A stretch of 64,000 nt of DNA from Dactylis glomerata (lineage: Eukaryota; Streptophyta; Magnoliopsida; Poales; Poaceae). The notes beneath the pieces are model-generated. The model was not told the origin of the DNA and searched no databases. It saw nothing but the letters and a program-made list of their open reading frames with translations. This document shows, piece by piece, positions 54,689 to 64,000 of this stretch; the stretch's first letter is position 1, and each line of letters opens with the position of its first letter. The stretch covers positions 2,813,417 through 2,877,416 of the forward strand of contig QXEO01000211.1 of NCBI GenBank assembly GCA_007115705.1, in the 5' to 3' direction. The translations under genes and the position numbers were made by a program.

Positions 54689-56030
54689 AAGGAGACACCT
54701 AGGTGACACATGCATGCCCCCCTCTCGCCCCCGCATGGCGGCTGGGGGGACCCTAATTCCGCCGCCGCCGCCCCCCTCCCCACCTCTCTCTCCTCCTCCC
54801 GCCGCCGCCCGGGGGCGCGGCCGGTCAAAGCCTGGCCGTTGCCGGCGGCGGCGGGGACTGCTGGTCCCCTCGCGTGCTAGGGATGGCGCGGGCTGTCTCC
54901 TTCATGGCGTGCGCGTGGTGCGGCCGCCGGGCACCATGGCGCGGCTGCTCTCCGGCTTGCGGCGGCGCGAGCCACGGCGATCTGGAGCAGTGGATGCGTG
55001 GTGGACGGCGTGGCAGTTGGGAGGTGCGGAGGAGGCAGAGAAGGTCGCGGAGAAGGCCGGAGGCGGCGGCGTGGCCTGCCCTTCGTGGCAGCCTCGGTGC
55101 ATCTCCTAGGCTCGATTCACGGGCCTGATCTGGGGCTACCTTAGGCTCGTCTGAGCTGGAGGTCGCTCCGCTCGATCCGTTCGCTGGGAGCCGGCCGGCG
55201 GTGTGGGGACTCCTGGTTCGGCATGAATAAAGGAGGTGGTCCTATGGTTCCTCCTCGCGCCAAGATGAGGATCCACCGGAGGCCCTTCTTCATGGATCTG
55301 GTAGGAGTGGCGTGTTCCGGAAGGCTCCGCCGGTGAACTACAGTGGGCGATGCTGCCTGGAGATAGCTGGATCGGATGGGATTCGGTCGGGCGCACCCAT
55401 GTTTTTATCTGACCGTTTGGTTTCAGAGGGAGCGTTGCAAAGCTCAGATGACTGTTTCCACCATGCGACGTGATTTCTCATTCCATGGTGAAGTCAGCTA
55501 GTGGGGAATGTCATGGCTGCCGAGTCCAGGAGAATTGCATTGGTGGTTTGAGTCTTTGCGGCAAAAGGAACTTGCTTAGTGATTCGTGACTTGTAGCAGT
55601 GACATGGTTAGTGGGGATGACAGTATAGGAGAAGTTCAAGGTTCAACCTTGCAGGGTGAAAACCCAAGGTCTGGCCTTAATTGGTTGTGCCTGGCAATTG
55701 CCTTGTGGAAGGCATTGTTTTGTGAGCGCGGAATTTTCTCTAGGGTGAAAACCTAAGATCTATGATCGGGCGACGACGGTGTTAGTGCACTGTTCCTTTC
55801 TTGGAGGCGTTGTTTTTGGAGATGTTGGACTTTTGGTGCTGTCTTAGTGGTGTTAGTATTGATGCTACAAGGAATTTATCACTGTAGTGGGACTTTTTCT
55901 TTTTCTGTAATTCTTCTTCTTCTTTTTTGGCTGTGTGCATCCGTATTGCCACTAGGGCACTGCGTTGTTGCAGAGGCTGGATGTAATTGGTATCATCTTG
56001 ATATTAATATATATTATTTATCTAAAAAAA
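54689..56030 (+). mobile_element. Probable A-tailed non-coding retroposon
   Basis: A GC-rich head (54710-55100) grades into a T/G-rich 3' part ending TATTTATCTAAAAAAA. AATGAACCCCGCC (54676-54688) and AATGAACCCTGCC (56029-56041) flank it as a 13-bp duplication with one difference. These are marks of LINE-type target-primed insertion. No credible protein is encoded, so it would be non-autonomous or a retrocopied non-coding transcript. Confidence 0.5.
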
Positions 56031-56041
56031 TGAACCCTGCC

Positions 56042-57033
56042 TAAATAGCGACCACACCGCTGTAACAGAAACGTTGCTCGCCAATTGCCAAGCCCTCCTC
56101 ACAACCATGTCCATCGGTTAACACCGGAAACACTTGCTTGCACACCGACCAATGTGGTTCTCACCATCTTGGACTTCTACGTCGGCGTAAAAAACATCAC
56201 CACGCCACCAAGCTAAACTTAAGAATGCTAGCCACCATCACAGCAGGTACAAGCGAACCCTGACAATGTACATGACCTCACCAGCTTCTGCACATGTACC
56301 ACCACCCCCATCAGCGAGACCGGTTAACTGCAGCCACCAAAGTTGTCGTGTATGCTAGATTTGAATGAGGAGTTGTGACAGGCCATAGATTCCATTGAGA
56401 GGGAAAATAACCGCTAGCTCGACGGCATGCAGGCACCATGGCTGCCAAGGCGATAGATATGAGGGGATGAAGATGGGATCACCAGGGGATATGAGCCTGG
56501 TGTTCCTTTGTGGCTCCCCACGAGAGAGAGCAGAGTGCGGTGCCGCAACTGACACCTATCTACGCCTAAGCAGATCTCGGCCTCCAGCCGTCATCCACAT
56601 GAGTCAGGCCAGGCGGTGACCACCGAAGGCAGTGGCGAAGATGGGGAAAGGGGGTCGGTTAGGCTTAGAAACACCTCCAGACTTGCCCGGGAGAGTTACC
56701 CGGTGAAAGAGCATGGAGCCCCCATGTGTGGTTTTGATAATTAATGAGTTATATGTGTAGGACTTGTCCATAAATAATTCTTGAACCATATGTTGGATTC
56801 AAGGTTGTAAGAAGAAATCAATGAAGAAGATTATGTAATGAACAAGGTGTTATTCAAGGAGTGATCCAAAGATTAGTCATAAGGGAGTTAAGACTATATT
56901 AAGTATGTCTTGAAGAATAAGATTGAGTGAGCTCTCATGTGTATCTTCAAGACACCATCATTATAGAGAAAAAAAATTGATTCAAGAATTGATCAAGTCC
57001 AAGGCTATGGGGGAGCAATTTGCAAGACTTCAC
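56042..57033. other. Unclassified DNA before a CACTA end
   Basis: No supported gene. 56700-57030 is AT-rich and begins GCATGGAGCCCCCATGTGTGG, a phrase I have seen at Triticeae repeat ends but cannot assign. Confidence 0.4.
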
Positions 57034-57685
57034 CACTAGTAGGAAAGAGGCTAGCCACACGTCAGGTAGCCATCGCGCACCGGTCTGGGCGTGCGCCACC
57101 ATTACGCAGCCGCGGCGCACCGCTGGGTGTTGCGCCACGACTATGAACTTAGTCATGGCACAAGACTGGAAACGTGCGCTACCGCTAAGTGTTGGCAGGG
57201 GCAGGGTGGTCATCCCGCACTTAGCCATAGCACACTCGTCTTGCGTGAGCCACGACTAAGCTCGTAGGCGTGGGGCATGGGTACAATGTGCGGCACGGCT
57301 AAGTCTGTCTGCACCCGCCAGTGGATCTACATCGCCTTTTCAGTTTTGAAACAATTATACGAAAATGATAAAAGCTTCAATTTTTAAATTCCTTTAAGAT
57401 GTAGTTATGGTTTGTAATCTACTTGTTAGGAACCACAACAAGGATGAATTTCAAATCATTTTGCAAAAAAATAATATTTTTTGGTAAAATGGCCATAACT
57501 TTTGCATACGAAGTCGAATGAAAAAGTATCTACTTGGAAAGTTTCATCCGATTTCAACGACCAAAGGTCGTTTTGACAAATTTTAGAATCCTCAAATTTG
57601 AAAGGGAAAATAGAGTTTCTAGGCATTTTAGTTTTAGGTGCGAAAAAAATCACGTAGTTGTGGTGCACCCAAAAGTGGTGCGCCA
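57034..57685 (+). mobile_element. CACTA terminus, interrupted by element E
   Basis: Starts CACTAGTAGGAAAGAGG with subterminal repeats of the GCGCACC/GGTGCGCC type on both strands (57085-57300, 57660-57685). Its middle and right end must lie beyond element E and the window. Confidence 0.7.
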
Positions 57686-59117
57686 TGATGTCTACGCACG
57701 CGTCTGTTCTTGTAGACAGTGTTGGGCCTCCAAGTGCAGAGATTTGTAGAGCAGCAGCAAGTTTCCCTTAAGTGGATCACCCAAGGTTTATCGAACTCAG
57801 GGAGGAAGAGGTCAAAGCTATCCCTCTCAAGCAACCCTGCAATTATGATACAGAAAGTCTCTTGTGTCCCCAACACACCCAATACACTTGTCAGATGTAT
57901 AGGTGCACTAGTTCGGCGAAGAGATAGTGAAATACAAGTAGTAGTGATGATTATAAGTAGCAAATATGATTTGAAATAAATATCGCTGCGAGCAAACAAG
58001 TAACAAAACAGTAAGTAAACAGTGTGCAATGCTTGGAAACAAGGCCTAGAGATCATACTTTCACTAGTGGACACACTCCCAACAAATATAACATAATTGA
58101 ACCAATAGATGCTATCATCAATATGCAACTCAAACAATTCTCCAATGGAAAACATACAATAATCATGCGTAGGGCTACGAAGCACTCCTCAAAGTCCGTA
58201 TGTACCCAAACTAGATTGCCCCACACTATCACCGTGAACGCACTAGATGGTTCCAACAAACACCACATTCATAGAGACATTCACCAAAAAGATACACATG
58301 ATGCACACACTAGTCACCTTTACACCATGATACGAGGTATCTCCGGAGAGTACAATAATAAAGCATAGGAGTAGCATAATATCTGAATAATAACATCTAC
58401 CAATTCAACTAGATACAAAGCTCACGATCACATAAAGATTACATCATGGGAGAGAGAGGTGAACCACATAGCTACCGGTAGAGCCCTCAGCCCCGGGGAA
58501 GAACTACTCCCTCCTCATCATAGGAGACAGCAAGGTTGATGAAGATGTCGGTGAGGTCGATGGAGACGGCGGAGACGGCGATGGAGACCGATGGAGATGG
58601 CTCCGAGGGCACTTCCCCGTCCCGGCAGGGTACCAGAACAGAGACTTCTGTCCTCCGAAATTTGTCTTCGACGGCGGCAGAGCTGCGGAACTGTTCTGGA
58701 AAAATCGTCGACTCTCTTAGGGTTTTCCGTCCCGAGGCTTTATATAGGCGAAGGGGCATCGTCAGGGGTGGCCCCAGGCCTCCTCACACCTAGGCGGCGC
58801 GGCCAGGGCCTGGGCCGCGACGGCCTAGTGTGAGGCTGGCCTGGGGCCCCTCTCCTTCGCCTCTTCAGATCTCTGGAAGCTTCCGGGCAAAATAAGACTT
58901 CAGGAACTTGTTTCGTCCAATTCCGAGAATATTTCCTGTGTATCACTTCTGAAACACAAAAACAGCAGAAAACAGGGAACTGGCACTGTGGCAACTTGTT
59001 AATAGGTTAGTTCTGGAACATGCATAAAAGTGCCACGAAGTGTAACGGAACACAAGGCAAATGGTGTAAAAACAAGCATGGAGCATCAAAAATTATAGAT
59101 ACGTTTGAGATGTATCA
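57686..59117 (-). repeat. 3' LTR of element E
   Basis: Minus strand TGATACATCTCAAACG...GTAGACATCA, 1432 bp, about 110 bp shorter than the LTRs of A and C. Hairpin at 58782-58834 and TATA box TATATAA at about 58740-58746. Confidence 0.9.
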
Positions 59118-61689
59118 GCATCCCCAAGCTTAACTCCTGCTCGTCCTCGAGTAGGTAAGTGATAATAAAAGAATAATTTTTGAGGTGACATGCACCTACA
59201 CAATCTTGATCAAATATGTAAGCATTGTGAGCTGGGATCATAAGAACTTAAAATATGGGCATGAAGATATAATCTTGACAATAAGAACTTAGCAACCATG
59301 TTGTAAACATGAAAATGAACACAAACAAAAGATCATGAAAATGAAACAATGAAAGTCAAACGTGTGTTCAAATCATAAGGAAAAACATACAAATGGTTTT
59401 CAGCTTGTCCTTCATGGAGAGCAAAACATAAATGTATAGGACACCTTCAAGTTTAAGAGGGCGACTAGATACAAATAATTTGAGAACAAGTGAAACCATG
59501 ATCATGAATCAATCAATGAAAACTTTGGGACAATGCACATTATACTCAGAATGACAATTATGCTCTCTTTATGGTGCATAAAGATAGAAGGTGGTGACTC
59601 AACATAAAAGTAAAAAGAAAGGCCCTTCGCGGAGGGAAGCAGTGATTAAACATGTGCTAGAGCTTTTCATTTGTAAAACAGAGATAAAAATTGGATTTTG
59701 AGAGGTGGTTGTCTTTGTCAACGACTGGCAATGGGGTTCTTACTATCTTCCATACAAAAATGAAGCAAGTTTTCGAGAGAGAGATTGGCACTTTTGTGCT
59801 CTTTTTATAAAGCTTGGCACTCCTTCCCACCTTTTTTCCGTTCCCAAACCATGGCTAACCGATTCCATCGGGTGCCCACCAACATTCACATACCATGGAG
59901 GAGTGCCTTTTTTCTTTCTTTTTTTCTTTTTTTTTCTTTTTGGAATAAGCAATATGGAAGATAGCAAATCCGACCACTACGTCCCCATGAGCTGAAAACA
60001 ATGTCACAAAATGAGAAGTATTTTGAAGGTTTTTTGAAAGGTAGCACATGAAAATTTACTTGGAATGGCTTACAAATACCATGCATAGGAATTTATAGTG
60101 GACACAATGGCAAACTTGGTTTTTGGAAGTTGGATGCACGAGTAGAGCTCATACTCAGTACAAAATGAGGGCTAGCAAAAGACCGAGAGCGACCAACTAA
60201 GAGAGCAATAACGGCCATAATCATGCAAAGCGACAAAGCATAAGATGGCATCAAAAGTCAAAAACTAAATGATCATAGAGGCTATAGGCGACTTATTTTT
60301 GTAGTCAACATGGTGTAAGCATGCGCCAAGTCAACCCAAATAAAGCATCAAAGGAGAAAACCAAATTAATGCTTCCAAATAATAAAAACAACGCATGATT
60401 TTTTCAAAGGCTCATTAAGCAATCTCAGTTATTTGAGACAAGTCATGCTACAGCAAAACCACTAAGCATACTATCAAAAAGACATCAAGCACGACATGCA
60501 AAAGCCTAGGCCGCAGTCTACACAAGCTCCTTCTTGTACCACTTTTTTGCATAAAACTTTTTCTCTTTTCCAACACCATTCAAACTTTTTTATAAACACC
60601 TCTTTTAATGAAAACCAATAAAGACCAGAGGCAAAAATACACCTTGATGAAAAGATATAAAAAGATCTGAACACAAATCAAGGCGAAAAACTAAGGCTAA
60701 ACGCAGTAGCAGAAAAAGAAGAACACTCGTTGAAACGATAAGAATGAAAACTAGAGTGTTCTTGGCAAATGAAAAGCGAGTTCATCTCCTCCAAAAGAAA
60801 CATGATGTGATCTAACCATTTATTGCCGCAAACAAACAAACTAACAAAGAAAACTAAAACAACTGATGCTCCAAGAAAAACACATAGTGCATGAAGCAAT
60901 AAAAATATAGTGTTTTGAAAGGTGACCTGATTTTTGCCGATGAAGAAGGGGTGCCTCGGGGGCATCCCCAAGCTTTGACGCTTGTAATTCTTGGATATTT
61001 CTTGGGGTGATGCATGGGCATCCCCAAGCTTGAGCTTTTGTCCATTCTTCAACTCATCTCATCATTCTCCAATCCCTACACTTGAAAACTTCCTTCATAC
61101 AAAACTAAACACAATTCTATAAGCAACATTAGTGTAAGCATAACATTGAATCAACCCTTTTTGCTTCAGGTTTCAACCTAAAACCACCACATATTAAGCA
61201 TATACTACTGTAGCAACTTTCCCAAAAGTTCCGTGATCAAAAGAACTCAAAAAGAAAGCGATAAAGCGGCAAACACAAATATTGGCAGAAATCTGTCAAA
61301 ACAGAACAGCTGACAAAGGTCGAATTTTTAGAGGGTTTTCTGTTGCTCAAATCAAAAAGTGTTCAACTAATGAAAGTTTGGATATAACCTGGGGCATATG
61401 CACAAGAAATCGAAGGTCAAAAAGATATACAGAGAATTTATACGATTTTTTACGGTGCAGCACCGAAAACAGTTTCAGGACAGCAACATCCCCAAATCTT
61501 ACCTCACTCAAATTAGAGGCTTCTCTTGGCACAACAACGAAATAAAAAGGATAAGGAGCGGTTATTACAGTATTAATAACTTCCAAGACTCAAATAAAAG
61601 AAAAAGTACTGAAAATAAACAATGGGTTATCTTCCAAAAGTGCTTTTCTTTAACGCCTTTGAGCAAGGCGCAGTAATTTGCAAAGATGC
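59118..61689 (-). other. Element E 3' non-coding internal module
   Basis: No gene. It matches 11268-13843 of element C in reverse orientation, including the GCATCCCCAAGCTT repeats near 60962 and 61018 and the A/G-rich (minus) tract near 59910. Confidence 0.75.
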
Positions 61690-62538
61690 TCACGTGGGCG
61701 CCATATGAGAGCTTGAAGCAAAGGTGCCATATAGGAACTTAAAGCAATAGAGAGCATCAAAAAGCAAGTATGGAACACATTTAAATCTAAACCACTTCCT
61801 ATGAAAAATAGTCTTGTAAAGAGACAAGTCATAAAAGCGCAAAGCAAAAAGCATAGGAAGGCAAAACAAGTACAACTTCAAGAATTGCAACAAAAAGAGG
61901 GGAAACTCAATATTGTTGAGATCCATCAAACCATGGTTCCCTCTCTCATAATAACTTTCAGTAGCATCATGAATAGAATTAACAATATAACTATCACGTA
62001 AAGCATCCCTATCATGAGCCACATGCATAAAAGGATTAATACTCCCCACATGAACAATAGTAATAGGAGCAGATTCAACAGAATAATTATTCTCATCACC
62101 ATAATCATCATAAATAGGAGGCATATTATAATCATAACTAATTTTCTCCTCAAAATTAGGTGAACTGAAAATATTATACTCATCATCATAACCATCATAA
62201 ACTAGAGGTTTATTATCATCACAAGCTAGAGAACAGCTATTTCGCAAAGCATATTCTTCAAACATATCATCATAAGAAGGAACATCACATATGGGAGATA
62301 AAATATCATCAGAGCAAATTTTCTCCACTAAAGCTGGGGAACTAAAAATATCATGCTTAACAAAACCAGCTTCCCCAAGCTTAGACTTTTCTATAGCATT
62401 AGTAATAACAGTGTTCAAAGCATTCATACTAACAACACTATTAGCATGCAAATTAAGCTCCAAAGGTTTTTCAATTTTCTCTTCAAACACTTCATATCTA
62501 AACTCAGGAAAAAGACTAACGAACTCTTTATTTTCCAT
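61690..62538 (-). CDS. Unknown 282-residue retroelement ORF (MENKEF type), element E copy
   Basis: Intact, the same length as the copy at 10419-11267 and alignable throughout without gaps by eye. Differences are substitutions, most in the acidic middle and in the C-terminal hydrophobic region (here KLYLFCLPMLFALRF). The N-terminal 70 residues are the best conserved. It sits directly after the primer site like the copy in C. No domain recognised. Confidence 0.7.
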   Translation of the reverse strand: MENKEFVSLFPEFRYEVFEEKIEKPLELNLHANSVVSMNALNTVITNAIEKSKLGEAGFVKHDIFSSPALVEKICSDDILSPICDVPSYDDMFEEYALRNSCSLACDDNKPLVYDGYDDEYNIFSSPNFEEKISYDYNMPPIYDDYGDENNYSVESAPITIVHVGSINPFMHVAHDRDALRDSYIVNSIHDATESYYERGNHGLMDLNNIEFPLFLLQFLKLYLFCLPMLFALRFYDLSLYKTIFHRKWFRFKCVPYLLFDALYCFKFLYGTFASSSHMAPT

Positions 62539-62650
62539 TAAGCCTAACTAGTGAAAATAAAAACAAGAAACAAAAATATGTAATTGCAGAATCTAAAGGA
62601 AATAACTCCGAGCACTCACACAGGAGGATGCGAGTACCTTTTACCTTACC

Positions 62651-62668
62651 TCCCCAGCAACGGCGCCA
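62651..62668 (-). other. Primer binding site of element E
   Basis: Minus-strand TGGCGCCGTTGCTGGGGA, one difference from the tRNA-Asp-type site of B and C, ten bases from the LTR. Confidence 0.8.
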
Positions 62669-62678
62669 GAAAAGAGCT

Positions 62679-64000
62679 TGATGTCTACGCACGCGTCTGT
62701 TCTTGTAGACAGTGTTGGGCCTCCAAGTGCAGAGGTTTGTAGAGCAGCAGCAAGTTTCCCTTAAGTGGATCACCCAAGGTTTATCGAACTCAGGGAGGAA
62801 GAGGTCAAAGCTATCCCTCACAAGCAACCCTGCAATTATGATACAGAAAGTCTCTTGTGTCCCCAACACACCCAATACACTTGTCAGATGTATAGGTGCA
62901 CTAGTTCGGCGAAGAGATAGTGAAATACAAGTAGTAGTGATGATTATAAGTAGCAAATGTGATTTGAAATAAATATCGCTGCGAGCAAACAAGTAACAAA
63001 ACAGTAAGTAAACGGTGTGCAATGCTTGGAAACAAGGCCTAGGGATCATACTTTCACTAGTGGACACACTCCCAACAAATATTACATAATTGGACCAATA
63101 GATGCTATAATCAATATGCAACTCAAACAATTCTCCAATGGAAAACATACAATAATCATGCATAGGGCTACGAAGCACTCCTCAAAGTCCGTATGTACCC
63201 AAACTAGATTGTTCCACACTATCACCGTGAATGCACTAGATGGTTCCAACAAACACCACATTCATAGAGACATTAACCAAAAAGATACACATGATGCACA
63301 CACTAGTCACCTTTACACCATGATACGAGGTATCTCCGGAGAGTACAATAATAAAGCATAGGAGTAGCATAATATCTGAATAATAACATCTACCAATTCA
63401 ACTAGATACAAAGCTCACGATCACATAAAGATCACATCATGGGAGAGAGAGGTGAACCACATAGCTACCGGTAGAGCCCTCAGCCCCGGGGATGAACTAC
63501 TCCCTCCTCATCATAGGAGACAGCAAGGTTGATGAAGATGGCGGTGAGGTCGATGGAGACGGCGGAGACGGCGATGGAGACCGATGGAGATGGCTCCGGG
63601 GGCACTTCCCCGTCCCGGCAGGGTGCCGGAACAGAGACTTCTGTCACCCGAAATTTGTCTTTGACGGCGGCGGAGCTACGGAACTGTTCTGGAAAAATCA
63701 TCGACTCTCTTAGGGTTTTCCGTCCCGAGGCTTTATATAGGCGAAGGGGCATCGTCAGGGGTGGCCCCAGGCCTCCTCACACCTAGGCGGCGCGGCCAGG
63801 GCCTGGGCCGCGCCGGCCTAGTGTGAGGCTGGCCTGGGGCCCTCTCCTTCGCCTCTTCGGATCTCTGAAAGCTTCCGGGCAAAATAAGACTTCAGGAACT
63901 TGTTTCGTCCAATTCCGAGAATATTTCCTGTGTATCACTTCTGAAACACAAAAACAGCAGAAAACAGGGAACTGACACTGTGGCAACTTGTTAATAGGTT
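62679..64000 (-). repeat. 5' LTR of element E (partial, runs off the window)
   Basis: Nearly identical to 57686-59117 over its 1322 visible bp. Hairpin at 63775-63829, TATA box at about 63733-63739. Confidence 0.9.

Larger units (their letters stand above)
57686..64000 (-). mobile_element. Element E: non-autonomous Athila-type Gypsy element, cut by window end
   Basis: Minus strand: 5' LTR from 62679 to beyond 64000, primer site 62668-62651, the 282-residue ORF 62538-61690, non-coding module 61689-59118, 3' LTR 59117-57686 (1432 bp). It has the same organisation as elements A and C in the opposite orientation. By comparison the second LTR lacks only its last 110 or so bases in the window. The target duplication (expected CGCCA) cannot be checked. 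Confidence 0.9.

Noticed and set aside
54714..55128. GC-rich ORFs (131 and 84 residues)
   Set aside because: Lie in the GC-rich head of the probable retroposon; frames overlap on both strands and show no protein-like pattern.
1..64000. CRISPR arrays, bacterial operons or ribosome binding sites
   Set aside because: The repeats are explained by transposon termini and tandem arrays, and the genes have eukaryotic introns.

Overview
The window is nuclear DNA of a grass, most likely a Triticeae cereal (wheat, Aegilops, barley or rye group). I infer this from the repeats: a BARE-1/WIS/Angela-type Copia LTR, several Athila-clade Gypsy elements whose LTRs start TGATACGTCTCCAACG or TGATACGTCC, and CACTA transposons. 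There are spliced eukaryotic genes and no prokaryotic organisation. About 90 percent of the window is nested transposable elements. I support only three ordinary host genes.

Layout. 1-1952: end of a Copia element (minus), inserted in element A. 1953-6367: 3' part of A, a non-autonomous Gypsy element (plus). 6368-8736 and 15391-21144: element B (minus), with a broken gag-protease frame and no polymerase, split by element C. 8737-15385: complete element C (plus), with 1542-bp LTRs, TSD GTGCC and an unusual 282-residue ORF. 21145-29660: element D (minus), an Athila-type element with gag, a broken pol and a small 3' ORF; its 3' LTR is not in the window. 30199-about 30960: CACTA remnant.

31000-52670 is the gene island. 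It holds two diverged paralogues (31537-32112 and 49827-50657) that look like nucleoplasmin-like/HD2-like proteins with an acidic tract and a C-terminal hydrophobic tail, and a six-exon Rab5/RABF2-type GTPase gene (52191-50942, minus). The paralogues were driven 18 kb apart by a 289-bp TRIM (33698-33986) and by a 1.5-kb non-autonomous LTR element (34197-35572 plus 48940-49089) that landed in a roughly 110-bp tandem repeat. A 13.4-kb CACTA transposon (35573-48936, TSD AAT) then inserted in one LTR of that element. The CACTA carries a TNP2-type transposase, a TNPA-like gene and an accessory ORF, all with at least one frame break, plus large internal tandem arrays and an inverted repeat.

52671-54014: short non-autonomous CACTA (TSD GAA) upstream of the Rab gene. 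54018-57033: unclassified DNA with a probable A-tailed retroposon. 57034-57685: start of another CACTA, interrupted by element E (57686 to beyond the window, minus), a relative of A and C with the same 282-residue ORF.

Main biological points: A, B, C, D and E share a long 3' non-coding module but carry different coding modules. All their LTRs hold a GC-rich hairpin upstream of TATA, and D has an extra copy in front of its small 3' ORF, suggesting an internal promoter. Boundaries, splice sites and TSDs were read by eye; family names are from memory and were not checked against a database.
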